In this document: positions 14,493 through 23,829 of the stretch, piece after piece
Layout: the number at the start of each line of letters is the position of its first letter
Position numbering within the stretch: position 1 is the stretch's first letter
Assembly (NCBI GenBank): GCA_903933115.1
Contig: CAIZIT010000049.1
Coordinates: 1-36,598, forward strand
DNA: 36,598 nt
Direction of reading: 5' to 3'
Source of the DNA: an uncultured Burkholderiales bacterium
Lineage (GTDB): Bacteria > Pseudomonadota > Gammaproteobacteria > Burkholderiales > Burkholderiaceae_C
Notes under the pieces: model-generated
What the model was told of the DNA's origin: nothing
What the model saw: the letters and a program-made list of their open reading frames with translations, nothing else
Databases searched by the model: none
Position numbers and translations under genes: made by a program

Positions 14493-15275
14493 ATGGCTTA
14501 CACAATCGATTTGTCGGGTCGGGTCGCTTTGATCACCGGTGCCTCTGGTGGCCTAGGGGCACAGTTTTCTAAAACTTTGGCTCAAGCGGGTGCCACGGTG
14601 GTTTTGGCTTCTCGGCGGCTTGATCGGCTCAAAGATTTGAGATCTCAATTGGAGGCGCAGGGCCTTCAAGCCCATGTGGTGTTGATGGATGTCAGTGTCA
14701 CCTCCAGCATTGCAAAGGCCGTTGAGCACATCGAGCGCGATGTGGGGCCTATTGATATCTTGGTGAACAACTCAGGTGTAAGCACCACTCAAAAAATACA
14801 AGATGTCAAAGAGTCTGACTTTGACTTTGTATTTGATACCAATGTTCGAGGGGCTTTTTTTGTGGCCCAAGAGGTGGGCAAAAGAATGTTGGGTCGCGCC
14901 ATGGGTGTAGAGAAAGAGAGTTTTCCAGGTGCACGCATCATCAACATCGCCTCCGTTGCTGGGCTTCGCGTCTTGCCGCAAATCGGGCTCTACGCCATGA
15001 GCAAAGCCAGTGTGATTCAGATGACCAAGGCCATGGCTTTGGAGTGGGGAAGGTTTGGTATCAATGTCAACGCCATTTGTCCAGGCTACATCGATACAGA
15101 AATCAATCACCACCACTGGCTCACGGAGAAGGGCCAAAAGCTCATCGACATGTTGCCCAGAAAAAGGGTAGGGTCACCATCCGATTTGGATGCTTTGATC
15201 GTTTTGTTGAGTTCTGAACAAAGTCATTTCATCAATGGAGCCATCATCACGGCTGATGATGGGTTTGCGCTATGA
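14493..15275 (+). CDS. Short-chain dehydrogenase/reductase
   Basis: A 260-residue classical SDR. The nucleotide-binding TGASGGLG is at 15-22, NNSG at 92-95, catalytic Ser154 in IASVAG, and Tyr167/Lys171 in YAMSKAS. The Arg-Arg pair after the second strand (ASRRLDRL) suggests NADP(H) preference. The start ATG 14493 follows GGCGGAGAACC at a good distance; an earlier ATG at 14448 lacks such a site. Its stop overlaps the thioesterase start (ATGA), so the two are coupled. Context (ETF-QO, thioesterase, CoA-transferase) suggests a 3-hydroxyacyl-CoA or related substrate, but the family is too broad to say. Confidence 0.9.
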   Translation: MAYTIDLSGRVALITGASGGLGAQFSKTLAQAGATVVLASRRLDRLKDLRSQLEAQGLQAHVVLMDVSVTSSIAKAVEHIERDVGPIDILVNNSGVSTTQKIQDVKESDFDFVFDTNVRGAFFVAQEVGKRMLGRAMGVEKESFPGARIINIASVAGLRVLPQIGLYAMSKASVIQMTKAMALEWGRFGINVNAICPGYIDTEINHHHWLTEKGQKLIDMLPRKRVGSPSDLDALIVLLSSEQSHFINGAIITADDGFAL

Positions 15276-15691
15276 GGCTCGAATTGCCTGCGCAAAAGAA
15301 GCTTCTCTTTCAAATGAGCATGCCCATCAGGTGGGGAGACATGGATGCCCTGGGTCATGTGAACAATGTGTCTTATTTTCGTTTCATGGAGACCATCCGC
15401 ATGGAGTGGCTCCATACCTTGGCGCTTGACAACAAGGCCATGGGTGCTGGGCCCGTGATATTGAATGCATTTTGTAATTTTCATCAACAACTCTTTCACC
15501 CTGGAGAGTTGAGTTTGAAACTCTTTGCCAGTGATCCCCAAAGAGCCACTTTTGAGTCTTGGACCACCATTGAGCGAGCGGATCAACCAGGGGTGATCTT
15601 TGCGAGTGGGGGCGCCACAGTGGTTTGGGTCAATTGGTCCACCCAGAGAGCCGATGATTTGCCCCTTTGGATCCGAGACCTGGTGGGCTGA
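15272..15691 (+). CDS. Hotdog-fold acyl-CoA thioesterase (4HBT family)
   Basis: A 139-residue thioesterase. The 4-hydroxybenzoyl-CoA thioesterase signature is at residues 20-40, RWGDMDALGHVNNVSYFRFMETIR, with the probable catalytic aspartate Asp25. It is one hotdog domain without extra parts. The ATG overlaps the dehydrogenase stop by 4 nt. It hydrolyses acyl-CoA to free acid and CoA; the acyl chain is not known. It probably works with the SDR on the same acyl-CoA pathway. Confidence 0.88.
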   Translation: MRLELPAQKKLLFQMSMPIRWGDMDALGHVNNVSYFRFMETIRMEWLHTLALDNKAMGAGPVILNAFCNFHQQLFHPGELSLKLFASDPQRATFESWTTIERADQPGVIFASGGATVVWVNWSTQRADDLPLWIRDLVG

Positions 15692-15799
15692 AGGGCGAAT
15701 GAGCAAGCCCAGCCTGTGCCCTGGTTTTGGGTTGGGCAATCGGAGTGAATTAGAATGATTTGAAAGTTTTATTTTTTATTTTTGGTTGAGGAGTGTGTT

Positions 15800-16507
15800 T
15801 TGAACAAAGTTTTCGATTCCGCACATGCGGCTTTAAAGGACATCGTTGCTGATGGGCAGTTGATGGCGGTGGGTGGATTTGGTTTGTGTGGCATTCCTGA
15901 GGCCTTGATTGCTGCCCTCAAGGACATTGGTGTGAAGGATCTCACCGTCGTGTCCAACAATGCAGGGGTGGATGGATTTGGTTTGGGTCAGTTGCTAGAA
16001 ACGCATCAAATTAAAAAAATGATCGCATCCTATGTGGGTGAAAACAAGGAGTTTGAACGTCAGTTCTTGGCCGGTGAGTTGGAGTTGGAATTCACCCCTC
16101 AGGGCACTTTGGCCGAAAAGTTAAGAGCGGGTGGAGCGGGTATCCCCGCCTTTTACACCAAAACGGGTGTGGGCACCATGGTGGCCGAGGGCAAAGAGAC
16201 TCGAGACTTTGATGGTCAAACCTACTTGATGGAGCGTGCATTGGTGCCTGATGTGGCCTTGGTCAAAGCACACCGTGCAGACCCATCTGGCAATTTGCAG
16301 TTCAGACTCACCGCCAGAAACTTCAACCCCGCAGCAGCGATGGCTGGAAAAATTTGTGTGGTGGAAGTCGAAGAGATGGTTGAACTGGGCGACATGGTGC
16401 CCGATCAAGTGCATTTGCCAGGCATTTACGTGCACAGAATCGTGGTGAACGCCCATCCTGAGAAGCGTATCGAAAAGAGAACCATTACCGAGAAGTCTGG
16501 AGTTTAA
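15800..16507 (+). CDS. scoA: 3-oxoacid CoA-transferase subunit A
   Basis: The alpha subunit of a type I CoA-transferase, most like succinyl-CoA:3-ketoacid CoA-transferase, which activates acetoacetate with succinyl-CoA. Family features are [17 protein letters not shown] near 27-43 with the oxyanion glycines, [58 protein letters not shown], and RKTARNFNP-like sequence later. No ATG is available at the family start; TTG 15800 fits, with GAGGAG at 15788-15793 at ideal distance. An earlier in-frame TTG (15782) would leave the ribosome site inside the gene. The partner subunit follows after 2 bp. Confidence 0.92.
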   Translation: MNKVFDSAHAALKDIVADGQLMAVGGFGLCGIPEALIAALKDIGVKDLTVVSNNAGVDGFGLGQLLETHQIKKMIASYVGENKEFERQFLAGELELEFTPQGTLAEKLRAGGAGIPAFYTKTGVGTMVAEGKETRDFDGQTYLMERALVPDVALVKAHRADPSGNLQFRLTARNFNPAAAMAGKICVVEVEEMVELGDMVPDQVHLPGIYVHRIVVNAHPEKRIEKRTITEKSGV

Positions 16508-16509
16508 TC

Positions 16510-17151
16510 ATGCCTTGGAATCAAGATCAAATGGCAGCACGTGCTGCAAAAGAATTAGAAGACGGCTTTTATGTGAATTTGGGCATTGGCATCCCCACCT
16601 TGGTGGCCAATCATGTGTCCGCTGATATCGATGTTTGGCTGCAGTCGGAGAACGGCATGCTGGGCATTGGACCTTTTCCCATCGAAGAAGAGGTGGATGC
16701 GGACTTGATCAATGCGGGCAAGCAAACGGTCACCACCATCAAAGGCTCTTCAATCTTTGGAAGCCATGACAGTTTTGCCATGATCAGAGGGGGCAAAATC
16801 AATTTGTCCATCTTGGGCGCCATGCAAGTCAGTGGTCATGGCGATTTGGCCAACTGGATGATTCCTGGCAAGATGGTCAAGGGCATGGGCGGGGCCATGG
16901 ACTTGGTGGCCGGGGTCAAGCGCGTCATTGTTTTGATGGAGCATGTGGCCAAAAAGAAGGACGGGACGGAGGATTTGAAAATTCTAAAGTCTTGCACGCT
17001 TCCCCTGACTGGGGTGGGTGTGGTGGACAGAATCATCACCGACCTTGGCGTCTTTGATGTCACCCCAGAGGGTTTAAAAATTCATGAACTCGCGCCTGAT
17101 GTGAGCTTTGAGCACGTGCAAAGCAAGACGGGTGTAGAGCTCTTGAAGTGA
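16510..17151 (+). CDS. scoB: 3-oxoacid CoA-transferase subunit B
   Basis: The beta subunit, 213 residues, with the catalytic glutamate Glu47 in [10 protein letters not shown], which forms the glutamyl-CoA thioester. [30 protein letters not shown] and [19 protein letters not shown] are all characteristic. Subunits A and B together form the active site, and both genes look intact. The pair allows use of ketone bodies, or of polyhydroxybutyrate breakdown products, as a carbon source; 3-oxoadipate transferase is the main alternative and is less likely without aromatic-ring genes nearby. Confidence 0.94.
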   Translation: MPWNQDQMAARAAKELEDGFYVNLGIGIPTLVANHVSADIDVWLQSENGMLGIGPFPIEEEVDADLINAGKQTVTTIKGSSIFGSHDSFAMIRGGKINLSILGAMQVSGHGDLANWMIPGKMVKGMGGAMDLVAGVKRVIVLMEHVAKKKDGTEDLKILKSCTLPLTGVGVVDRIITDLGVFDVTPEGLKIHELAPDVSFEHVQSKTGVELLK

Positions 17152-17457
17152 GTGGTGAGTCGCTAGAGATGGGGTGGGCGTCACTGACGCCAAGAGACCC
17201 CAAGTGCAAGCTTTTAATGAAGGGCCGAGGGATATGGAGTTTTTGTATCCAACCCATCGCGCCTGGCACACTCGAGTTTGATCATCGCTGAGCTCCAAAG
17301 GGGAGGGAAGAAGTCGCTGCATCTTTGATCACTCTCAGTGGGGCCATCTGGGACTTTGATGCGCCTTTGGTGGACCCTTGGTGCGACGTTGTGCTTGATT
17401 CAAAGATGGCTCTCACACCGCGCATTTACACAGCCCGCGACACCCTCTTTTCAATCA
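17152..17457. other. 306-bp gap with a GC-rich hairpin
   Basis: After scoB lies a hairpin: GGCGT (17177-17181) pairs with ACGCC (17187-17191) around CACTG, extendable by GGGGT/ACCCC outside it. No U-tract follows. Beyond it I see no feature except a 47-codon minus-strand open frame (17282-17425), discussed as a finding. The plus-strand frame that begins at 17325 runs antisense into the regulator and is not called. Confidence 0.5.
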
Positions 17458-17823
17458 TCAAGCCATTTTTGGTTTTTGCTCGAGCAATTTGGCGGTTTTG
17501 TTCATCAGCTTTCCAACCCTTTCAAAGTACGCACTGCTGAGTTTGGTGGGCGCCATGAATTTGGTGCGCCTGTTGTTGCCCACATAAATGTTTTGAATGA
17601 GCCCAAGCGCTCGCAATTGATCCAGTTTCCTGTGGATCGTCGCTGCAGATGCGATGTGATTCAACTCCATCACTTTGGTGACCGTTAAGGCTTGTCCAGC
17701 TTGGAAGCGCCAGGCAATGTTTTCTAAAATTTTTCTGCACTCCAAGTCCATGTGGGGTTGCGTTTGCAACTCAAGGTCCTCTTGCAGGCTTAAAAAGTGA
17801 AGGTAGAGGTTTTTGCTTTTCAT
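17458..17823 (-). CDS. Small winged-helix DNA-binding protein (MarR-like)
   Basis: A 121-residue putative transcription regulator. Residues about 28-100 read as a winged helix: LENIAWRFQAGQALTVTKVMEL, then ASAATIHRKLDQLRALGLIQNIYVGNNRRTKFMAPT, where SAATIHRKLDQLRALGLI looks like the recognition helix and the following NNRRTKF like the wing. The C-terminal helix could mediate dimers. A good ribosome site (AAGGGG) precedes ATG 17823 and a TATAAT box lies about 45 bp upstream. Its target and effector are unknown. It stands alone between scoB and alaS; a more specific family could not be named. Confidence 0.72.
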   Translation of the reverse strand: MKSKNLYLHFLSLQEDLELQTQPHMDLECRKILENIAWRFQAGQALTVTKVMELNHIASAATIHRKLDQLRALGLIQNIYVGNNRRTKFMAPTKLSSAYFERVGKLMNKTAKLLEQKPKMA

Positions 17824-18233
17824 GATGGAATCGCCCCTTTGTAGTTAAAAAGAACTATTTAAAAATCATTATATACAATCTATTATTTACAATATCTATT
17901 TTTTATTAAATAAATGAGTTGTTTTTAGCTCTTTTTTTGATGGTTTCCTGCTGGTTTTATGATCGTTCAGGTGTCTGAGTTGAGGCTTTACCGTATTTCG
18001 GGTGTTTGGCTCTTGGCGGTGACGAAGTTCACCCAAGCGGCAAAGGGTGTTGTCCTGGGTGGCTCCATGGCGAGAAAGCTTAATTGTTGGAAATCTTTGA
18101 ATGGGGAGTGAGGGTCTTCAAAGGCAAAATATAATCACGCACTTGACACTCTTGCTGCGCTTCTTAGATCGCGCGCACCTTATGGCTCACAGCGGCGCTG
18201 TTTGTTTCTCCTTCTTTCAATGGGTCACCCTTC
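17824..18233. other. 410-bp gap between the winged-helix gene and alaS
   Basis: The left third is extremely AT-rich and holds the regulator promoter. The middle holds a short coding-like minus-strand stretch (17988-18134), reported as a finding. Near alaS, TTGACA at 18143-18148 is a perfect -35 hexamer, with only weak -10 candidates (TAGATC) 16 bp later; a TATAAT at 18130-18135 lies just before it without a good -35. No T-box or other riboswitch is seen. Confidence 0.5.
17868..17873 (-). promoter_or_regulatory. Consensus -10 box upstream of the winged-helix gene
   Basis: TATAAT on the minus strand (17873-17868) lies in a very AT-rich run (about 17845-17925). It would start transcription near 17861, giving a leader of about 38 nt. 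The -35 at 17 bp is poor (GATATT), so AT-rich upstream contacts or an activator may matter. Confidence 0.5.
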
Positions 18234-20858
18234 ATGAGTACTGCTCAACTCTCTGTTGCCGAAATTCGTAAAACATTTTTGGATTTTTTCGCTGCCCGAG
18301 CTCATACCGTCGTCGACTCCAGTGCACTCGTGCCTGCCAACGATCCCACCTTGATGTTCACAAACTCTGGGATGGTTCAATTCAAGGATGTTTTCTTGGG
18401 CGCAGATCGCCGTCACTATGTACGTGCAACATCGGTTCAAGCCTGCCTCAGAGCAGGGGGCAAGCACAACGATTTGGAGAACGTGGGTTACACCGCCAGA
18501 CACCACACCTTTTTTGAAATGCTTGGCAATTGGAGCTTTGGAGACTATTTCAAGTCCGACAGTTTGAAGTGGGCCTGGGAGCTTTTGACCGATGTTTATG
18601 GATTGCCCAAAGAGAAACTTTGGGCCACCGTTTACTTTGAAGACGATGAGGCTTATGACATTTGGACCAAAGAGATTGGATTGCCACCTGAGAGAGTCGT
18701 TCGCATCGGGGACAACAAAGGTGCGCGTTACCAGTCGGATAACTTTTGGATGATGGCCGACACGGGTCCTTGTGGCCCTTGTTCTGAAATTTTCTATGAC
18801 CACGGTCCAGAAGTGGCCGGAGGCCCTCCAGGCAGCCCCGACCAAGATGGGGATCGCTACATTGAAATTTGGAACAACGTTTTTATGCAGTTCGACATGC
18901 AAGCCGATGGCAGCATTAAAAAGCTGCCTGCTCCATGCGTTGACACTGGCATGGGTTTGGAGCGCTTGGCTGCCATCTTGCAACACGTGCACAGCAATTA
19001 TGAGATCGATTTATTTGTAGAGTTGATCAAGGCCGCCTCAAGAGAGACGGGTTGTGCGGACTTGGGCAACAACTCCTTGAAGGTGATTGCAGACCACATT
19101 CGTGCCACTTCCTTTTTGATCAGCGATGGCGTTGTTCCCAGCAATGAGGGCCGAGGCTATGTCCAAAGACGGATCATTCGTCGGGCCATTCGCCACGGTT
19201 ACAAATTGGGTAAAAAAACGCCCTTCTTCCATAAAATCGTGCCCGACTTGGTGCGCGTCATGGGAGACGCTTACCCGAGCTTGAAAAAGAACGAGGACAA
19301 AATCATCCAAACCCTCAAACAAGAGGAGGAGCGCTTCTTTGAAACCCTAGAGATTGGGATGGAGATTTTGGAGCAAGCGCTCCGTGACGGCGCCAAAGTG
19401 TTGCCCGGTGAGTTGGCCTTCAAATTGCATGACACTTACGGGTTCCCATTGGATCTGAGCGCTGATGTTTGTCGAGAAAAGGGCATTGCGATCGATGAAG
19501 CTGGTTTTTCACAAGCCATGGATCGTCAAAAATCTCAGGCTCGAATGGCCGGTAAATTCAAGATGGACAAATCCTTGGATTATCAAGGCCCATCCTGCTC
19601 CTTTGTGGGTTATGGAGAACTCAGCTCGAGTGCCAGAGTACTTGCGCTTTACGTGAACGCTCAATCGGTGGATCACATCATGCCCCAACAAGAGGCCACC
19701 ATTGTTTTGGACGTCACGCCCTTTTATGCTGAGAGTGGTGGACAAGTGGGAGATCAAGGCACGCTTTGCTCCTCTACAGCTCAATTCGATGTCACCGATA
19801 CTCAAAAAATCAAGTCCGATGTTTTCGCGCATTGGGGGGTCTTGAGCAAGGGGCAGATCAAAGTGGGGGATGTCTTGGAGGCTCGTGTGGATCCACTGAG
19901 CCGAGTGGCCACCGCCAGGCACCACTCTGCGACCCATTTGATGCATTTGGCTCTGAGGACCGTTCTTGGCGAGCATGTTCAGCAAAAGGGCTCCTTGGTC
20001 TCCTCCGAGAGAACTCGTTTTGACTTTGCGCACCATGCTCCTCTCACCCAAGATCAAATCAAGGCCATTGAAGCGCATGTCAACCATGCGATCCTGACCA
20101 ACACAGATACGCAGTCCAAGGAGATGGATTTGGAGTCTGCCAAGAAGACTGGCGCGATGATGCTCTTTGGTGAAAAGTACGCCGAAGTGGTCAGGGTGCT
20201 GAGCATTGGCGAGAGTCGTGAACTTTGTGGGGGTACCCATGTGAGTGCGACGGGTGATATTGGACTCTTTAAGGTGCTGAGTGAGAGTGGTGTGGCCGCT
20301 GGGGTGAGAAGGATCGAGGCGGTTTGTGGTGAGAGGGCTTTGGCCTATGTGGCAGGCCTACAAAATGGCTTGAGCGAGGTCGCCGCTTTATTGAAGTCCA
20401 CCCCAGAGGACTTGAGCTTGAAGGTCAAACAAACCTTAGAGCATCAAAAGGCTTTGGAGAAAGAAATCGCGCAATTGAAGAGTCAACTCGCTGCTTCCCA
20501 AAGCGATGAGTTGCTGGCCAATGCCGTTGAGCACAATGGCATTCAGATCCTGGTGCAAGAGCTGCAAGGCTTGGACACCAAGGCGCTCAAGGACACGGTT
20601 GATTTGTTGAAGGACAAATTAAAGACTTGCATCGTTGTCCTTGCCAGTGTCCAAGAGGGCAAGGTGCAATTGGTCTGTGGCGTCAGCAAGGATGTGATCT
20701 CTAAGGCCAAAGCTGGCGATATCGTCAATTTTGTTGCTCAGCAAGTGGGCGGCAAAGGGGGTGGAAAGCCCGACATGGCCATGGCAGGTGGCACGCAGCC
20801 CGAAGGTTTGAAAAAGGCGCTCGAGTCGGTCATGCCTTGGCTCAAGACCGTCGTTTGA
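18234..20858 (+). CDS. alaS: Alanyl-tRNA synthetase
   Basis: AlaRS charges tRNA-Ala and edits mischarged Ser and Gly. The 874-residue product is full length and normal. The class II catalytic core begins [45 protein letters not shown] with the motif 2 region [44 protein letters not shown]. The editing domain has the zinc-binding [13 protein letters not shown] near 563 and CGGTHV near 665. The C-Ala domain ends the protein with [15 protein letters not shown]. Start ATG 18234 fits the family N-terminus. It is a single gene, convergent with trmB 40 bp downstream. Confidence 0.98.
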   Translation: MSTAQLSVAEIRKTFLDFFAARAHTVVDSSALVPANDPTLMFTNSGMVQFKDVFLGADRRHYVRATSVQACLRAGGKHNDLENVGYTARHHTFFEMLGNWSFGDYFKSDSLKWAWELLTDVYGLPKEKLWATVYFEDDEAYDIWTKEIGLPPERVVRIGDNKGARYQSDNFWMMADTGPCGPCSEIFYDHGPEVAGGPPGSPDQDGDRYIEIWNNVFMQFDMQADGSIKKLPAPCVDTGMGLERLAAILQHVHSNYEIDLFVELIKAASRETGCADLGNNSLKVIADHIRATSFLISDGVVPSNEGRGYVQRRIIRRAIRHGYKLGKKTPFFHKIVPDLVRVMGDAYPSLKKNEDKIIQTLKQEEERFFETLEIGMEILEQALRDGAKVLPGELAFKLHDTYGFPLDLSADVCREKGIAIDEAGFSQAMDRQKSQARMAGKFKMDKSLDYQGPSCSFVGYGELSSSARVLALYVNAQSVDHIMPQQEATIVLDVTPFYAESGGQVGDQGTLCSSTAQFDVTDTQKIKSDVFAHWGVLSKGQIKVGDVLEARVDPLSRVATARHHSATHLMHLALRTVLGEHVQQKGSLVSSERTRFDFAHHAPLTQDQIKAIEAHVNHAILTNTDTQSKEMDLESAKKTGAMMLFGEKYAEVVRVLSIGESRELCGGTHVSATGDIGLFKVLSESGVAAGVRRIEAVCGERALAYVAGLQNGLSEVAALLKSTPEDLSLKVKQTLEHQKALEKEIAQLKSQLAASQSDELLANAVEHNGIQILVQELQGLDTKALKDTVDLLKDKLKTCIVVLASVQEGKVQLVCGVSKDVISKAKAGDIVNFVAQQVGGKGGGKPDMAMAGGTQPEGLKKALESVMPWLKTVV

Positions 20859-20898
20859 TCCTTAGGCGTTTTTGGCATGCATCAGACATTTTGAAAGC

Positions 20899-21636
20899 TC
20901 AAGAGCTCTTCAAGCGAAACACCAAATCCCATACGCCGTGACCGAGTTTGACCCCTCGGTTTTCAAATTTGGTGACAGGGCGGTAATCGGGGCGTTGGGC
21001 ATAGCCGTTGTCCAATTGCCCCTCATTGACCAACTCAGGGGTCGATTTGAAGACCTCAAGCATGTGCTCGGCATAGTTCTCCCAGTCCGTTGCGCAGTGG
21101 ATGTAGCCACCGGGCTTTAACCTGCTCATGAGCAATTTGACAAATGGCGCTTGGATCAATCGTCTTTTGTGGTGTCTGCTTTTATGCCACGGATCAGGAA
21201 AGAAAATGTGAACGCCATCGAGCGTTTTCTCAGGCAACATTTTCTCAAGCACCTCTACCGCATCGTGTGAGATGATCTTTAAATTTTCCAGCCCCAGCTC
21301 CTCAATTTTCATGAGCAAAGCACCCACGCCAGGTTGGTGAACCTCACAGCCCAAGAAGTTGTATTGAGGTAAAAGTTGGGCAATTTTTGCGGTGGCATCC
21401 CCCATGCCAAACCCAATCTCTAGGATCATGGGGTGGCTTGCAGTGTCTGCGCCAAAAATGTCTTGGCTCGAAGTGATGTTGTCTTTGAAAGGCAAGACGA
21501 AATGAGGGCCAAGGGTCTCAATGGCTTTGGCTTGTCCGGAGGTGGTTCGGCCTGCTCTCATGACAAAAGATTTGATCTTCTTCAGGTGCTCTATCGCTGG
21601 GCGTTGCTGTTGGGGCTGCATTGGGGTTGAATTCAT
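20899..21636 (-). CDS. trmB: tRNA (guanine-N7)-methyltransferase TrmB
   Basis: TrmB methylates G46 in the variable loop of tRNA. The 245-residue protein has the SAM-binding LEIGFGMGDATAKIAQLLP near residue 75, then FLGCEVHQPGVGALLMKIEELGLENLKIISHDAVEVLEKML and the substrate loop FFPDPWHKSRHHKRRLIQAPF, all diagnostic. The C-terminal TKFENRGVKLGHGVWDLVF is also typical. The first about 35 residues are variable; an ATG at codon 6 and one at codon 26 are alternatives. It lies 26 bp downstream of gluQRS on the same strand, so the two tRNA-modification genes are probably cotranscribed. Confidence 0.95.
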   Translation of the reverse strand: MNSTPMQPQQQRPAIEHLKKIKSFVMRAGRTTSGQAKAIETLGPHFVLPFKDNITSSQDIFGADTASHPMILEIGFGMGDATAKIAQLLPQYNFLGCEVHQPGVGALLMKIEELGLENLKIISHDAVEVLEKMLPEKTLDGVHIFFPDPWHKSRHHKRRLIQAPFVKLLMSRLKPGGYIHCATDWENYAEHMLEVFKSTPELVNEGQLDNGYAQRPDYRPVTKFENRGVKLGHGVWDLVFRLKSS

Positions 21637-21662
21637 GGGTGGGGTGTTAGAGCGAGCTCAAT

Positions 21663-22631
21663 TCAGTGGTCTATCGGAGGGGAGGTCAAGGGGTTGATCA
21701 AAGACCATTGATGCGTCCAGTTTTGAAGCAAGCTCTCCAGTGAGCAGTTGGTGCTTTCAGTGCTTTGAAGCCCTAAGTGAGAGGCTGCGCTTTTCATGGT
21801 TTGGATAATTTTATCCATGGAGTCCAAATCAAGCGCCGGAGCCAAGGTTTGTTTTGACAACTTGTCGCCATCCTTGTTTTTGACCAATGGCACATGCATA
21901 TAAGTGGGGGGGCGGTGTTGGAAGAGTTGGTACAAAAGAATTTGTCTTGGCGTATTATCCGCCAAGTCCTCTCCTCTGACGATGTGGGTAACGCATTGCT
22001 CGATGTCATCAGCCACCACACACAGCTGGTAGCTGTAAGGGCCATCTGAGCGCTTGATCACAAAGTCTCCGACTTCAGCCCCTACATCTTGTGCGCCTGG
22101 TCCCAAACGCCGATCCCACCAATCAAGGGTTTGCGGGCTGGTTTTGATGCGCAAAGCAAAGCTTTTGCCCAGCCAATGATCTTCACTCAACGCTCCATGC
22201 GCTTGAGTGCTCTCTAAGAGTGGGGGGATGTTTCTACATGTGCCCGGGTAGACCAAGCCTGCAAAAGAGGACGTGTTTTGCGGTGAGCCCGTTGTTGATG
22301 CAAGCCTTGCACTCCAAATTTGTGCCCTTGAGCAGTTGCATCGATACAGCAAACCTTGTTGGATCAACTGAGAGGTGTAGGTGTCATAGATGTGTGTTCT
22401 TTGGGACTGATAGACCACCTCTTGGTCGCTGATCAGTTGACAGCGTGAGAGTTGATCAAGAATCAGATGGCTGAAGTGGTCTTTGCACCTCTCGCGGTCG
22501 ATGTCCTCCATCCTGATGAGCCACAGGCCCTTGTTGGCTCTTGCATCGAGCCAACTGGCCAAAGCGGCAACCAATGAGCCCAAGTGCAATGGGCCCGTAG
22601 GTGAGGGGGCGAAGCGTCCGATGTAGCTCAA
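21663..22631 (-). CDS. gluQ: Glutamyl-Q tRNA(Asp) synthetase (GluQRS)
   Basis: GluQRS attaches glutamate to queuosine at position 34 of tRNA-Asp. It is a GluRS catalytic domain without the anticodon-binding part, and the 322-residue length agrees. The class I HIGH-type motif is PSPTGPLHLGSLVAA at about 8-22, IRMEDIDRERCK follows, zinc ligands are in YRCNCSRAQIW and the later YPGTCR, and the KMSKS-type loop is DKLSKQT. Residue order and spacing match the YadB family rather than full GluRS. It stands upstream of trmB on the minus strand. Confidence 0.95.
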   Translation of the reverse strand: MSYIGRFAPSPTGPLHLGSLVAALASWLDARANKGLWLIRMEDIDRERCKDHFSHLILDQLSRCQLISDQEVVYQSQRTHIYDTYTSQLIQQGLLYRCNCSRAQIWSARLASTTGSPQNTSSFAGLVYPGTCRNIPPLLESTQAHGALSEDHWLGKSFALRIKTSPQTLDWWDRRLGPGAQDVGAEVGDFVIKRSDGPYSYQLCVVADDIEQCVTHIVRGEDLADNTPRQILLYQLFQHRPPTYMHVPLVKNKDGDKLSKQTLAPALDLDSMDKIIQTMKSAASHLGLQSTESTNCSLESLLQNWTHQWSLINPLTSPPIDH

Positions 22632-22651
22632 ATTGAAAAAGGGTTAAGAGG

Positions 22652-22675
22652 CCAATACAAGCCAATACAAGCCGG
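22652..22675. repeat. 10-bp tandem duplication upstream of gluQ
   Basis: GCCAATACAA occurs twice in tandem and the start of a third unit (GCC) follows, in the 128-bp gap between gluQ and the flavoprotein gene. A small CGGG/CCCG hairpin lies just after. No function is apparent. Confidence 0.6.
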
Positions 22676-22759
22676 GCGTCATACCCGCCAGTGCAAGACG
22701 CCTGCAAAAGTCGTCAACATACAAGAGTCTACACGAGAGAACTCAAGCCTTGGATGCGC

Positions 22760-23806
22760 TCACATCACCAAGGCCAAAGACAAACCACTCACAAAGGCGT
22801 CCTCCACACGGTGGCCAATGTGCCAATCTCCACAAGTGCCCAAACCCAATTGAGCATCCCAAAGGTAGGGCTTACCCAAGGGCTTGAGCGTTTGGGCATA
22901 CATCCAGCGGTGCAACTCGGTTCGCCCAGGTTCAGCATAAATGCCGGTGAGCTCAGAAAATCCCTTTAAAAGCTTGGCCGTCACTCGAGCGGGCTCATCG
23001 CTCAAGTGTTCACTGGACCATTTCGTGTTGGCCTGGATGGTCCAGCGCTCAATGCGTCCTCTGGCCGGTTTGGAGGACTCCCGGCTGAGCCAAGCAATGC
23101 GGTGATGGGTGCTTTTTGCTGCATTCCATTGTGGCCCCAAATGCGCCAAGCCCGGTTGACTGGCTTGTGGAAAAGCAATCATCAAGGTCCAACAAGGGCC
23201 CATCTCGACTTTTTGCAACTCTTGCGCAAAGCCACTTTCTAGAACTTTGGGGTTCGAGTGCTTGAGCAACTCCAAAACCTGAGGCGCTGGGATGGCCATG
23301 ATCACTTGGTCAAAGCCTGCATGATCTTGTAATTTACCGCTTCTGGAGCTGGTCTTCAACAGCCAACGGGTTTTCACTTTAGGATCGATTTGGAGGGATG
23401 TGACTTGAGTGCCAAGCAGGAGTTGTTTGGCACTCAAGGGCTTGCTCCAGTGTTCAACCAAAGCGCTCATGCCCGGTTTGGCCACGAAGTGAGGCTCTTT
23501 GGGTGGGCGAGCGGCTTCGAGTACGCTGCCGTGAGCGTCCAATACCCTGACAGAAGTCACACTCCACGGCTTGATCAACTCCTGGGTGCCAGGAACAGAT
23601 TGGATGGCCAATTCGAATCGAAAATCTCTGACCGTGAAGTATTGAGCGCCGTGATCAAAGTTGCCCAATAGGGTGGATCTTGTCGCCATTCGGCCGCTCG
23701 TGGACAAACTTTTCTCAAAAACAGTGACCTTGTGCCCCGCTTTGAGAAGAGTTCTTGCGGCTGCAATGCCGGCCATGCCTGCACCAATGATTGCGATGTT
23801 TTTCAT
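22760..23806 (-). CDS. Renalase-like FAD-dependent oxidoreductase
   Basis: A 348-residue flavoprotein. The Rossmann dinucleotide motif IAIIGAGMAGIAAARTLLKAGHKVTVFEKS is at 4-33, followed by SGRMATRSTLLGNFDHGAQYFTVRD, a combination typical of the renalase / NAD(P)-binding amine-oxidoreductase-like family of proteobacteria. The C-terminal GTCGDWHIGHRVEDAFVSGLSLA is the second FAD-contact region. Bacterial renalases oxidise isomeric dihydro-NAD(P) to the normal cofactors, a repair role that may apply here. It lies between the LysR gene (convergent order on the same strand, 23 bp) and gluQRS. Confidence 0.82.
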   Translation of the reverse strand: MKNIAIIGAGMAGIAAARTLLKAGHKVTVFEKSLSTSGRMATRSTLLGNFDHGAQYFTVRDFRFELAIQSVPGTQELIKPWSVTSVRVLDAHGSVLEAARPPKEPHFVAKPGMSALVEHWSKPLSAKQLLLGTQVTSLQIDPKVKTRWLLKTSSRSGKLQDHAGFDQVIMAIPAPQVLELLKHSNPKVLESGFAQELQKVEMGPCWTLMIAFPQASQPGLAHLGPQWNAAKSTHHRIAWLSRESSKPARGRIERWTIQANTKWSSEHLSDEPARVTAKLLKGFSELTGIYAEPGRTELHRWMYAQTLKPLGKPYLWDAQLGLGTCGDWHIGHRVEDAFVSGLSLALVM

Positions 23807-23829
23807 TTGATTTCAGCCTTTGCGTGGTG

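Noticed and set aside
17325-17540. Plus-strand 71-codon frame reaching into the winged-helix gene
   Set aside because: Its second half is antisense to the regulator and the first half has no homology signal or ribosome site.
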